Below, piece after piece: positions 1-11,284 of a stretch of DNA of 64,000 bases. The DNA is from Ectocarpus siliculosus (taxonomy: Eukaryota; Sar; Phaeophyceae; Ectocarpales; Ectocarpaceae): contig FN649733.1 of assembly GCA_000310025.1 (NCBI GenBank), positions 451,329 through 515,328 of the forward strand. The letters run 5' to 3'. The position numbers were made by a program, and so were the translations under genes. Below the pieces are notes generated by a model, which was not told the DNA's origin, made no database searches, and saw only the letters and a list, made by a program, of their open reading frames with translations. Positions within the stretch are counted from its first letter, which is position 1; each line of letters opens with the position of its first letter.

Positions 1-331
1 GCAAGACTCGGATCTCCCGCTTAACCTTGTACGTCCTGGCCGGCTTGAGCACCTTCAGCACCACCTTGCGACCGCTGTCCACCTCAACCCCTTCCATCAC
101 CTCGCTGAACCTTCCGAACCCCAGCCTCCCGTTGACCTCGTAACGGTCTACGTCCTCCCAGCCCAACGAACTAAGCCGGAAGTTCTCGTAGTCCCAGTAG
201 CTCTGGCCGCGCTCCAGGCAGGCCGAGTGGTATACCCTGCTCACGCTTCGCACCTCCCCGGCCGACGGCTTCGCGAACAGACAGCAGCAGAGTGCTACAG
301 CCGAAGACGCGCGTGCGAGGAAGCAGCGCAA
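1..331 (-). CDS. Casein kinase 2 alpha-like protein kinase, N-terminal part
   Basis: CK2 alpha is the catalytic subunit of a Ser/Thr kinase. The minus strand reads YWDYENF, then a glycine-rich loop GFGRFSEV, the ATP-binding lysine in VVLKVLKP, and the basic stretch YKVKREIRVL. The same blocks occur in this order in CK2 alpha (YWDYE, GRGKYSEVF, IIKILKP, KKKIKREI). The frame runs off the left edge, so the catalytic loop is outside the window. Upstream of YWDYE the frame encodes a hydrophobic, cysteine-rich run (SSAVALCCCLFAKPSAGEV) that looks like a signal peptide or membrane anchor; ordinary CK2 alpha lacks it. No ATG precedes it in frame. The sequence CGCACAG just upstream could be a splice acceptor, so a further 5' exon is likely and the boundary at 331 is a guess. 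The kinase assignment is firm; secretion is inferred. Confidence 0.85.
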   Translation of the reverse strand, partial: MRCFLARASSAVALCCCLFAKPSAGEVRSVSRVYHSACLERGQSYWDYENFRLSSLGWEDVDRYEVNGRLGFGRFSEVMEGVEVDSGRKVVLKVLKPARTYKVKREIRVL

Positions 332-2342
332 CTGTGCGTGGAAATTGTTGCCGGCACGCCGTGGTCGCTTGGCTCTCCTCCTTCTTGAGAGGTGTCTCAA
401 GCCCAGCGGGGCGTGGATCTTCTGTTTATGGCATGCGTGCCGCATCTGCTATCACCCGAGCGCACGCAGGGAGCGGGGGGCGTACTCGTGTTTATGGATA
501 CCTTAGCGGTTAAGACTATTGAGCGCACGCGGGGAGAGGAGGGGGCTCAAACGTTAGTACCGCAGCGCCTCGACCCGAGACAAAGGACAATATATATCTT
601 TCGCTAGTCCACGGGAAGAGAGCGCGAATTTCAGCCGTTGTGGGTAAGGAAGGTGCCATTTGGCAGGTGCCGTGCATGTATGTACATACGAGAGGGGAAA
701 TAACGTGTGTTGTGCACCATCCACGTGGCGTGATAAGATTGTTACACTCCCGTCAACAGCTACGCAACCAGGGTAGCGCTGACGCTGTGTGCGAAACATG
801 TACCTCAAAAGCTGGTGGCGTTGGATACATGCGCCACGGCCCCTGCCATAGCTCTCTTCAGAGTAAACAGTGGAAGTACTAGGTAGTGGATGGAGTAGTG
901 GAAACCTCAGGAGGCAGCTATGCATACATCTCCCGGCCCTACGTATCCCACAGCACAGCCAGTACTTGAAACACACCGCGTTGATAACTACCAATCGCAG
1001 GTGGACAGCAGGACACACAGCCAACTGATTACTCCGTTGGCATGCTGGTCGTCAACATGCTGGCTCAGTGGACAGCTACACGTTGAGCGCTACAGCGAGT
1101 TGTTGGTGGAGGACGGGCAAGTAAAGGCGGGACTCCGGCGAGATCGATCCGTGGATCGGTTCTTCGACTAAAACCTCAGACAGAACAACAGACTACTTGC
1201 TGTAGACAGCAGTACCTTTGGTGGAGGTATACATTAACTCTAGTGGGTTACCACGACATTTGGTGCTGCAACACGAGCTACACACTAGTACCGAATTGAA
1301 CTACATTTACAAGCAATGCCGTGTGGGCACAAATCCACTCACCGGCAATCGCTGTCGGGTTGTCATGAACTCTGCCAAAACGCCAAAACGAAACGAGAGA
1401 CTTTGCGTGCTGCGGTCTCGTCCGTGACAGAGGTTGTGGACATATGTCTAGTGGCTTTGCGAGAGAGTATGATAGCTCAAATCAAAGCTCTCTCAGCGTG
1501 TGCAGCTCAAAGGATGGGAGACAGGTTGTTGGTGTGCTGCAGTGTGCTGTGTGCTGTGGTTTGGTACATTTAGAGAAGCTGGAGTGCGCGGGAGGTCCCG
1601 TGGAATCAAAGGCAAAGGCACCGCGCCCCCCGTCGTAAGTACAGAACCAAAACAAAGAATATGACTCTTATAAAACCAATATATGGTTTTATAAGAGTCA
1701 TATTCTTTGAACCAAAATGCCCAGTGCACATCGCTGCATCTGCTGCATATTACGATTAGCTCACCACTACACGTGCTGCCTGAGAAGGGGTGCCATGCAT
1801 GCAGGTACACGGATAATGGGTACAGCAGTGCGATGGCATCAGCCTTGTCGACGAATGATGTCCAACGTGGCCGCGGTCCTGGAGGGTCGAGCAGTTCTCG
1901 AGATCAGGTCTGATTCAACACATGCAACCGCCACATGACTGACTGGACTGACTGCTGTCGTTGCTAAAGTGTGTGTGTACATGCAAGCGTCCCTGTGCAA
2001 GCAATGTTGTAATCTGCTGCTGCAGCTGGGCGACGGTTATGTATCTTACTGCTTCTGCTTTCTTCTTGGGATCACACCATCGATTGTTGCACGTCTACAG
2101 CAGTAGTTGAACACACCGCGATGGTGCGGCGAGATTAGCGGGCAGTTTGTCGATGCCCTGGTTCACTATTAGATACGACAGCAGTTGTGTGAGGTCCCGA
2201 CAAGCTGGCAGCACATGGGCGTGTCCAAGTAGTCTTGCAAATGGCATGCAACCAAGTGAGCGGGAAAAGATGTGGTGGCTCGACGTATCAGATTTGTCTA
2301 TCCTTCTTCAGCTGGTTCGTTGTTGCAGAGAGTCTGGTTCTC
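332..2342. other. Intergenic, no gene recognised
   Basis: Only short overlapping ORFs without family features are present. The stretch separates the minus-strand kinase from the TIR element that starts near 2343. The one distinct structure is the hairpin at 1644-1717. The 5' exon and promoter of the kinase must lie here but cannot be placed. Confidence 0.6.
1644..1717. repeat. Perfect 26-bp hairpin flanked by 9-bp direct repeats
   Basis: Arms 1653-1678 and 1684-1709 are perfect reverse complements (core ATGACTCTTATAAAACCA) around the 5-nt loop ATATA. GAACCAAAA occurs directly outside both arms (1644-1652 and 1709-1717, sharing one base with the right arm). A palindrome between short direct repeats looks like the insertion of a very small fold-back element with a target-site duplication. 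Nothing suggests coding. Confidence 0.75.
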
Positions 2343-3575
2343 AGGGCGTATATTAACGAAGAGCCGAAAATCAAAATTCAATTGGGCACAAAATCAAAAT
2401 CAAAATGCGTTATCGTGGAAAACTGAAAAAAGAGGGTCGTGTATGTTAACGAGGATAGGAGATAGATGAGGCAATAAATCAAAAAGGCCTGGCGCCAGGG
2501 GAAGAGCCAGCAGGGCAGCGGCGATTTTTCTAGGGTGCGTTTTACGCTCTTCTGTGCACGTGTTAGCCGATATCTCGCCAAATACTGAACGAGTTGCCTC
2601 AAGAAGGGTATCCGGAAGGAGCTGGAAACATGGGCTGTTGGGCAATGCCAAGGTTTGGGGCCGTGAGGTGCCGAGTGCGCCGGAAAAAAAAGGTTGTGTT
2701 GAAGCAAAAATGCCAACGGTTGCGAGCGGTCACTGCACGTTCGGTGTTTTGGGCCGCCACGGGTTGTGATATCCACCGATAACTTTCCGAAGAAGGAAGC
2801 AACAGCAACGCCACGCCGCAGGAGGTACGTCCCTGCTCCATCTTTCAAGCCCAAGGACTGCTACCGTGGGTTATCGTGCGTGTAGGGAAAAAAGTTTTGG
2901 TTGGCCCTAAAAAATCCACGTCAGAGAGCGGCTAGTTGAAGTTCGCGCCGAATATCTGCTCACAGTTTAGTTTTTCAGCGATAACTCTTCGAAGGAGGAA
3001 GCAACAGCATTAGCAATGCCACGCGACGGGAGGTAGCTTTACCCACCATCTGTCTCGTACAAGGTTAGATGCCTTGGGGTATCGTGAGTGTGGAGAAAAA
3101 AGGTTGCAACTACCCTCTCCCGCACGGAACAGCCCCCAAAAGCCGCGCAGCCCTGTTCTGATCGTCAGTCCGTTCACCGCTTGTCACGATCGGCATTTTC
3201 TCCTCGAGCACCCAACGAGCCGGCCCGTTTTGTGGCTTGCCGGCGAGCTGAGTCTTCTGGCTACAAATAACGGCCATGTTCTCGGTGGTAGGGTGCCGAT
3301 AGCCCCTCTATGAGCAGTGTGCAGCAGGCCGTATCGTACACTTGCTTTGCAGCGGCCTCGCGGCAGGTGCTCCAAGCCTTCGAAGTCTTGAACTCCTTGC
3401 CTCTTGATTTTGATTTTGATAAAAAAAGTCCCCCGGGGACTTCTTCCCAGACAGAGGAACTTCCATAAAATCAAAGGGCGTCGTCAGGAGGTAGCAGATA
3501 TTCGACCAATCAGATCTTGATTTTGATTTTGATTTTTTCGATTTTGATTTTCGGCACTTCGTTAATATACGCCCT
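2343..3575. mobile_element. Non-autonomous DNA element with about 35-bp terminal inverted repeats
   Basis: The left end reads AGGGCGTATATTAACGAAG followed by GCCGAAAATCAAAAT and an array of AAAATC units. The right end is its reverse complement with one mismatch in about 35 bp, followed by the same AAAATC array. The 1233-bp interior carries a diverged direct duplication (about 2775-2890 and 2978-3115) built around GAAGNAGGAAGCAACAGCA. No transposase motif is visible in the ORFs inside, so it is probably a MITE-like derivative mobilised in trans. I could not define a target-site duplication. The superfamily is unknown. Confidence 0.7.
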
Positions 3576-3601
3576 CAGGTCTCCTCAACTCATTCCGGAA
3601 C

Positions 3602-3685
3602 AAAGAATTTCCGGAATCCGACGGAACGTAACTGGTTATTTCGAAAGAATTTCCGGAATCTGACGGAACACAACCGGTTATTTCG
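3602..3685. repeat. 42-bp tandem duplication
   Basis: Two adjacent 42-bp units (3602-3643 and 3644-3685) begin AAAGAATTTCCGGAATC and end GGTTATTTCG, with a handful of differences. They lie just outside the right end of the TIR element. No coding role is seen. Confidence 0.8.
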
Positions 3686-3895
3686 ATGTCCTGCTCTTTC
3701 CCAGCTGCTTGGCAGCAAGCCCTCCCCCTCTTTCTTTTTTCCGAGAAAAGATACGCATGGTGTACACGTACCACAGCAGCTTTGCTTGCATATGTTTTGC
3801 AGGCCCGGGCGCATTCTCTGCCTTGACTGCCGCTGAAACACCTGCCCACCCACGACTACTACCAAGCTCCCGCAACCGCAACAAATAACCCGCGC

Positions 3896-4165
3896 CCCCA
3901 CCACCTTGATGGGCACCTTCTTCCTAAACATCTGTGATGCTACAGTCGTCGATCATTCCACCTGTTCCGCTTCCCGGAGGACGTGCGTCAAGCTTTCAAG
4001 GGTTATACGGTGCCACCGGTTCGGCTTCCCGGAGGAGGACTTCCATCAACTTTTTAGGGGTAATCTAGGTGGAAGTCCTCCGGGGAGCGGAACAGGTGGA
4101 AAGATCTACAAGTGTAGGATCGCCGATTTTCAGGAAGAAGGCGGCCATCAAGGTGGTGGTCGCTC
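3896..4165. mobile_element. Fold-back element with long imperfect inverted arms
   Basis: The left arm (about 3896-3985) contains CACCACCTTGATGG, CACCTGTTCCGCT and CCCGGAGGAC. The right arm (about 4070-4165) contains their reverse complements in reverse order, at roughly 80 percent identity over about 85 bp. The roughly 85-bp centre repeats the CTTCCCGGAGGA motif once more. The arms would fold into a long hairpin. It lies just upstream of the IBA57-like gene and may contain its promoter or first exon. The ORF that crosses it follows from the palindrome and is not a credible gene. Confidence 0.6.
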
Positions 4166-4538
4166 ACGTGGTGGGCCTTTTCCACCACCACGGAGTTCGT
4201 CTGGAGTCGGGCAATTTAACCCGGGCCCCCACAGCAGTTTGTAACTCGCGCACCCTCCCTAACACTGGTGGCCAGAGGGGCAGGTTGGGCACCAACTACA
4301 ACCTGGGGAGGGGGAGGTTGGGAGGCCGAGGTCGACCTTGATTACATTTTTTCTTTAGGCTTGAAGCCCGTTGGAGTAACGCCACTATCCGAGATGCGAG
4401 ATAACTTGCACACTTTGGACTGCAACGTCCCTGCAACCTGCCCACAACCTGCCTCTGGCCACCAGTGACCCTACGTGGCGCTCACCCTCGTTCGCAAATT
4501 TGGTTGGCGACCTACCGGCTGACTCTGTGCGCTCGCAG

Positions 4539-7500
4539 CGGGGTCGATGCGAAGGCGCTGCTGCAAGGTTTGATGACCAACGACATGGGTCTTCTGGATG
4601 AGAACGGCAGACTTCCGAGCATATCGGCGGCGTTCCTCAACCCCAAGGTAACAGCAGTACCAATTTGCTGCTGTCTACGAGCTATTTTGTGGAAGAAAAT
4701 TACCGTGCGCAGAGCGCGGGAGTCTTCGTGATGCGGGGGGCGGGTTTGGTTGTTGCCCGGATGATTCACACGGGGTTTGCACCCCTGCTCTCTCCACGCG
4801 TGCATTCAAGCACGCTCCTGCGTGACGCGCATATGTTGGCACCTTATGGATCCTGTGTGTGAATGAAGAGTAAGCACGTGTTCGCTCGTTTCGTCTAATG
4901 CCGCTGTAACGTTGGTGCGTTTCGCTCACAACAATGCCACAGGGACGCGTGATAGCCGACGCGTTGGTGACGAGAAGCCCCCGACACGAGGCGAAGGGGA
5001 AGCCGGTGAGAATCCGAAATAATAGAAGTAGTTTTCTTGGCACGCTAGAGTAGATGGCAGTGACTACCCTCGCCCGTCTTAGGCCTGTCCTCGATAGGCG
5101 ATTGCCTGATACGTTCGCTGTCGATTTTTGTGAACATGCTGAAAATAGAGTAGAGGAAAAGTTAAGTGTATCTAAATCGCGAACGAGGACAGGCCTAGCC
5201 CGTCTGTTGATGTTGTCAATTGCCCTATTTCGTTCTCCCGCAAGATGATTTCCACAAATTGTGTCCGAACCTGACCGTGGGCGAGAAGTTACAAACTACC
5301 TTGATATGATATCGCAACACGCCCCCCCCCCCCCCCCGGGAAATCTGGGGGAATGGCCCCTATCCCTTGCAAAAAACCCGAAAAACCCCCTCAAGCTTTA
5401 CAAGCTGAGGTCCAAGGTCAGGATAAAGGACGCTACGGCTCTGTACGACGTTTTGGTGTCGGGAGTGCGAGACCCCTGGCAGGCGCCTGAGAGGGAGGGA
5501 GGAGGGGACGTGTCCCCTGCGGCAGCGGGACGTTTGGGTGATGGTGCTGGTGGTGGCCGGGAGGCCCGTTTTCCGGATCCGCGGAGCGCCGCGCTTGGAG
5601 TGCGGCTGATTCGACCGAAGGACGAAACCGGTGTGTATGATGTCTGAGACAAGGCGGTGGGATGCAGCCTAGTGCCGCCAGTCTACAGTAGGCTGCATCG
5701 TATTTGCCAATTTTGGGGCCAGTACACCAGTTGTTCGTTTCTATTTTTCTGCGCTGGGTCCCGGCGGCCTTAGCTTCGTACCGTACCTTGGAAGGCTTTT
5801 GCCGCCCTTCGGATAGTTCTACTTAATTCGATCGCCGCACACCCTCCGTCCTCTACCCTGGCCAAGATAGCTTGCTGTTCGTTCGCTTCTCTTTTCCTCG
5901 CTGCATGCCTCAGGTCTGATGAAACATCGATGTTTTTTTTTAAGTTCAGATTTGCAGGATATCGGAACTCACGCATGGCTCTTTATTTTTAGCGGCGCCC
6001 TTCGTAGAGCCAGCACCACCGCCCTGTTTTCAACGATGTGTCATCTACCATCTCTCTAAATGCTGCGTCGCTGGAGTTGTCGACCTCGTGCGCCTGGCTG
6101 CGTTCCATTTCTTTCACGTGTGTTCCGCTCTCTCGGGTGGCAGGGCCAGACGGTGCTGATTGGCCAGACGGTGATCCCGTCGTCCCAGAAGGTCGATACC
6201 ATGCTTTGCGTATGGCCAACGGAGTCGGGGAAGGGTGAGTTGCCGTGGAGACCTATGTAGCTGGACGATGTCGCTCAGCAAGCCTGATAGTTGGACGTTG
6301 GGTTGCTTGTTGCGAAGCCATGGAGACGAAGTGGGCCGACACGTTAAGACGGAGAATGATAGGTACTTGCTGTTCTGCGGCTAGAACCAGTTCCGTATTG
6401 GGCCGAATACGTACCACAATCACAGGGAGCGATGAAAATATGGAACGCAGCATCCTTCTGTGTGGTTGGCTGCGGTCCGGAGGAAATGTTGTTGTGACTC
6501 TTTTCTTGTGTTGGCATGCACAAGCATTAGTCTACATCGCAGCGGTGTGCGCCAGGGATTGCATGCCAACCACTTCTCAACATCTCTCGCGCCCCCACGT
6601 GTATAATTCGCCGTCAGGAGCGAGCTGCTGGACTCCATTCCCCTGGAGTCCAATTTGGACCTACTGGGGTCGATCTCCTTCACCAAGGGCTGCTACGTCG
6701 GACAGGAGCTCACGGCGCGGACTCAGTTCAAGGTGCGCTTTTTTCTTTTTTTTTCTTACAGAGATTACATCGAACCCATCTCTTCCATAGATAGGAATCC
6801 GTGGTAGATTAGCAAATATTTTGTAGTGTCTTCGATGGCCAACGTGTTTTTCTACGGTTCCCCGAGCAGCATACATCGTTTTTCTTTTGCATGTCACGTG
6901 GTTCGTTTCGCGACCCTATGCTCGAGTGCGGCCGTTCTTTGGTGTAAGGCTAGAAACCAAGCGTTGCTACCACGACGTTGAGAGAGAGAGGGTGGGATGC
7001 GTGGTCGATGGCCAAGAGGAGCTCACGAGTGGCAGCACGATGCGTACTGTAGTCGATTTCCGAATGGGTTTAGTAGCCCCATGAATGACAGCACGCCTTC
7101 CGCTCTAGCCATGGCAATATTGCCCTCACTTTGTCCGCAACGTGCAGGGATTCGTCCGAAAGAGGGTGCTGCCCGTTCTCTTTCCAGAAGGGGCCCAGAC
7201 ATCTTTCGACCCTAGCGCGGCCTCCGACGAAGGAGAACGTCAAGGATTGCTGCTGTCGAGATGGGGTGGGGTTGCTGCTCCCCCAGAGGCCGGCTCTAAG
7301 GTTGTAGATCGGGCTGCCGAGGACGGAAGGCTTGGCGCTCTCGTCTCGGTATCTCCAGGTGAGCGGGGAAGGAAAGACGAGCATCGATTTTCTGCCGCTG
7401 GCTTCCCGTGCCACGGCGTTGGAGAATCAAACGCACAGGCCTGTAGCAGCGGGAACAAGCGTGACAACTCTCCCCCAACGAAACAAGTTGAAATGCACAT

Positions 7501-8161
7501 GCCTGAAGCAGTGGGAACAAGCGTGACAGCTCTCCGCCGTGCATCAGGGGAGAGTTGCTTACGCTTGTTCCTGCTGCTGCAGGCTGGTGCAATTCCTCCA
7601 GTTTGTTTCTCCAAAACGCCCTGGCGGCCTCTTCCTCGTTCATGGCGAGCCGCCGGAAGTACAGCTCGCACGCGGGGGAAGGGTCCACACGGACTACACA
7701 AAAAGAAGAATATCCCCTGGAAATTGTCAACCATGCAATGCCTCATCGCGGTCCGCATTTCTTGCGGACAAACGTGTCCGCGAGGTGCCCTTTCACGACT
7801 ACACGCCCTAGACTACTACCGTAGCGCCATGATTTGGGTACCCTGCCACGCCCATATAACCTGAACTTGTAAGCGGCCCGTTTTCGCTTCATTCCTTGCC
7901 CTCGCAGAGTACAACGTAGGGCTGGCCATGCTCCGTCTGGGCAAGGTTTTGTCACCCGCTTCAGGGGGCACGGATGCCAGCAAAACGGGAAACACGGGGT
8001 CGGCGGGGGGCCAAGAGGACAGCCTGGCCCACCCAGCCTTGGACTGCCGTGTTGTGGGTGCGTCGAGCCAGGGGGAAGAGGAACGGCGACGGTGTTTGCC
8101 TCTTATCCCGCCATGGTGGCCGGTTGATCTCGACCCGACCACCGGCAAAGTCCCGGTTTAA
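4539..8161 (+). CDS. IBA57: IBA57/YgfZ-like folate-binding iron-sulfur cluster assembly protein
   Basis: IBA57 proteins use a GcvT-like folate-binding fold and act in mitochondrial 4Fe-4S cluster maturation. Exons supported by splice sites are 4539-4647 ([18 protein letters not shown]), 4943-5005 ([10 protein letters not shown]), about 5390-5630 (YKLRSKVRI), 6144-6234 ([15 protein letters not shown]), 6618-6732 (the family signature [13 protein letters not shown]), 7148-7358 (FVRKRVLPV) and 7908-8161 ([11 protein letters not shown], then [10 protein letters not shown] and stop). Phases agree from the exon ending 5630 to the stop. The first exon with the ATG and any targeting peptide is upstream and not identified. 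The part between GKP and YKLRSK, normally about 20-30 residues, is missing or corrupted at 5320-5390. Family identity rests on the order of motifs and is strong; mitochondrial location is inferred from the family. Confidence 0.88.
7437..7588. repeat. Duplicated and inverted 36-bp repeat in an IBA57 intron
   Basis: A unit built on GGGAACAAGCGTGACA occurs directly at about 7438-7473 and 7500-7536. It occurs inverted at about 7551-7587, where it reads GAGAGTTGCTTACGCTTGTTCC. The second and third units could pair as a hairpin. The whole lies in the intron between the exons ending 7358 and starting 7908. Confidence 0.75.
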
Positions 8162-8888
8162 GTTTATTACCGAGGTGGCAGCTCGAACACTAACAGGGTT
8201 TAGGAGACATTGGCCCTGGGTGTGCCCCTATTATTGCGGCGGGCTGTGTCGCGTGGTGCGTGGTGTGGAAGAAGAGGTGGAGGAGCGTGAGCGTTGAGCT
8301 GTTCCGCTTTCTTTCATGTGCTTCTCTCTGCTGTTACGACTGAAAAGACAGTCACCACGTGCCTCAGCGTGAGCCAGATGGATCTTGTAGGTGGTTCGGG
8401 AAAGGACCGCGTGCTACGCGGCGCCAGCGACTATAATATCATAGCGGGCCCTCCTCGCTTGGTGAAGTTGTATTTCCCTTCGCGTGGCAGTGATGTGTTT
8501 CATTTGCAACTGATGAAAACGCGTGTCTGCAGACTTTTCGCGTGCCACAATCTGGGCACTACAGTACAATGAGGACAATATATATTTAGCACTACCTCGA
8601 TACAGAGCTCACTCAATCTGTAGACAGCATCGTGGTGGTGTCTTATGCGCCTTCCACCGAACCGGTGGCGTTGTATGGTACTTCGAAGCTATGTTTTCAT
8701 CTAATTTTCTTATGATACAAAAAAAAAAAAAAGTTTTTCATCTACCGCTAGCAGTGGGCAAAAAGTCTAGAAGAACTTGTTCAACCTTCTTTCCTTCTCC
8801 AAACAGCTAAGTCTGTACTCGGCACAGCATGAACCAGTAAAATACGTTGAAACAAACAACACAGAACGTGCACTACTCCTATCGTAGA
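8162..8888. other. Convergent spacer between IBA57 and LSM2
   Basis: The stops of two convergent genes bound this 727-bp stretch. It contains a short poly(A) run near 8720 and no convincing ORF. The 3' UTRs and polyadenylation sites of both genes should be here but cannot be pinpointed. Confidence 0.6.
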
Positions 8889-10742
8889 CTACTTTCCTTG
8901 CGCGCTCTCCTTTCGACACGCATCCTGCAGCAGCTCTGTATCTACATCCGCCGATGGGATCTGGATGTATCGCACCACGGAGCCCCTGATGAAGCAGTTC
9001 TTGATCGCCCCCTGCGTAGATGCAAGCATCGCGGGGATGGGTTGCAAGGGATCACAACAAAGTGGGGGAGAGCGCGGCAGTGAGAGGACTTCGTGGGTGG
9101 CTGTTGGTACGCGAGTCGTACAGCGACCAGCGGCGCTACCTCTTGAGTTCATACTCTGGATACTGCCGCCTGCCTTGCTTTCTTTCAAAGCAGGGCGGAA
9201 GGCACAACACATCTCACCGCCAGAGAAACAAACAATGGGCATCTCCCGTTTCCCAACCGCAACTGCCTTGTGCCCACAAGGAACTGCTGTGGCCGTTGCG
9301 TCAAAAACAGCGACGGGAAACTACAGATAACCAACCCGAGCTGCAATATAAGGATGCATGATCCATGTCCGAAGAGCCTCACCGTCTGGATCAGATATCA
9401 GTCCCATTCCGCCTCGGGCAAAATATTCCTTGTCTTTGATGTTGCCATAATCCTGAGTTCCCACCAGCTGTTTACAAAATCGAGCACCCGAGCTCCCGTC
9501 ACTCACCAGCTGTGGATACCGCTCGGCGTCGACAACTTGCACGTCGGTCAGCTTAACGTTGAGGTACTGGTCCACGGAGTGCAGCGTGCCCGTGAGAGCG
9601 ACGTCGTTCTTGAGCTCTACCGCGATCTCCTTCCCCACCAGGGTCTTGAAGAACGAGTAGAACAACTAAATAGCGGCAACAAAACAACGGGGTGTATGTT
9701 GTAGCGTGCGCCAAAGGAGGGACGGCGGTTGTAGTGGACGGCTGTGAGCGAAGAGTGTGACCACAAGAGCGACTCTTGGTCGTGGTCTGAACAGCGGGGG
9801 AAGGGGCGGTCAGAGTTCGTCAAGCAAGGGAGGAGTCCCTGTGAGTGCCAGCTACCCTGCGGTTCACACACACTGTCCGCTGATTGATGCATGCAACGTC
9901 GACATGGTGGTGGGAGGAACGCTAAACAGTACCGTGCGCAAGGGCCGTTGTAGTCCGATTCGCGGGAGCTCAGGAGTCTACACTGCTGCAAGAATGGATA
10001 CGATAAACGTTCGTTTGAATCTTCAGCTGTGACCACCGTCCCCTATTCGTACGAATGAATGCATATCCGCAACAATAAAAAAAAATTCTTCTACGTAGGG
10101 TCTATGCATACGGAGAGAATCAGAGAATTTCCTCGGGAAGGTTCCTCGGGACGTTGAGAGGGCTGAACGCTGAACGCGGTTCTTTGCTCAAGGAATTCCT
10201 CGGGCCGATTTCGCCAGCAGCCGAACACTGCTTGTACAACAGGGCATTACCAGCAACGGTCCTCACGAGCCTGTGAGTGCCAGATGGGGTGCTCTCTACA
10301 TCTACACGCCGGGTTTACGGGCGTTACCAGAATTGCTCACAAGCCTGGATGCCAGATGGTGCGTTAAATCTATACGCGGGGTGTGGGATACTGGGATACT
10401 GGGTCTACAGCGCTACAGCAGTACCAGCAGTGTCGACGTAAAATTAGACTGCCGTGAGTCTCCGTACGACATACTGTCTACATAGATAGGACCTTTCGTC
10501 AACGAAGCATCTACAAACGCCCAACTTTTTCCAACTCCAGCACAAAACCCAGGCCCATAAAACCCAGCACCACTACCAGCGTGTTCCTCCTTGGTAAGAC
10601 CTGTATGTCTTTGATTATCAATAGAGCAGAGAACACAGCCAACGGCCAAAGGCAGCCGCAGCCGCAGCCGCAGCTGCGTGCCAGAGTTTGCCGAGAGATG
10701 TTCAAATATAGACCTCAGAATGTCGGCGTGCGCTCTCACCAT
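8889..10742 (-). CDS. LSM2: U6 snRNA-associated Sm-like protein LSm2
   Basis: LSm2 is a subunit of the LSm2-8 ring that binds the U6 snRNA 3' end and of the LSm1-7 ring in mRNA decay. The exon at 9507-9665 encodes LFYSFFKTLVGKEIAVELKN and the Sm1 motif (TGTLHSVDQYLNVKLTDV). The exon at 8889-9011 encodes the Sm2 motif (CFIRGSVVRYIQIP) and the tail ELLQDACRKE before TAG. The junction is CTG|GTGAGT to CGCAG|GGG, phase 0. The larger exon starts directly after TATTTAG and lacks its initiator. An ATG followed at once by the donor GTGAGAG at 10742-10740 (minus strand) is the best candidate for a one-codon coding exon and gives a 94-aa protein, close to the usual 95. Sm identity is very strong; the position of the ATG exon is inferred. 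Confidence 0.9.
10246..10381. repeat. Diverged tandem duplication of about 65 bp in the LSM2 first intron
   Basis: Both units contain GTTACCAG or ATTACCAG, then CTCAC(A/G)AGCCTG, GCCAGATGG and a TCTA-TACACGC-GG ending (about 10246-10313 and 10321-10381). It lies inside the putative first intron of LSM2. Confidence 0.6.
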
Positions 10743-11284
10743 CTGGTAGCTGAATGCTCGATCGGGCCACGATAGCCCTAGTGATCCCACTCGCTGCTGA
10801 CTGCTGCTCCTACAGGTGTTGAAACCTCGCTATACACACAGAGCCAGGGAGAGTCAAGAGGAGCACAGCCTGCAGCACTGGCACGCGGAGCGGGGCCTGA
10901 AGGGGTCCCACGGCCAGGACAATGAGCGGCGGCATAGGGGGATACGAGTACCTGTGTAGTTATGCCGCCTTTTCTGCTGCACAGCCAACAGCCAACACGC
11001 CAACACACATTTCATGACATGAACGCTCAATATGCCAGTGCACTGATGCTGTACTCCGAGAGTAGTTATTGTCACCTGCGAAACATTTCGCCACTTTCTG
11101 TATGAAGATGTGACGGCCTCGGAAGCTGTTCGATACAACGAATCACAGCGGCGGCGTGTCGTTGGCCGAAATTTGGTGTACAGCAGTAGACTAACGATTA
11201 TTAGGGGAAGAAGACCGCCCCTGACGTCGGTACGACAGAACGGAATTAATCATACGCGAACGAGATTTGAACAAGACAGATACC

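Noticed and set aside
7142-7864. 240-codon ORF as an independent gene
   Set aside because: Only 7148-7358 is coding, as an exon of the IBA57-like gene. The rest runs into an intron containing repeats.
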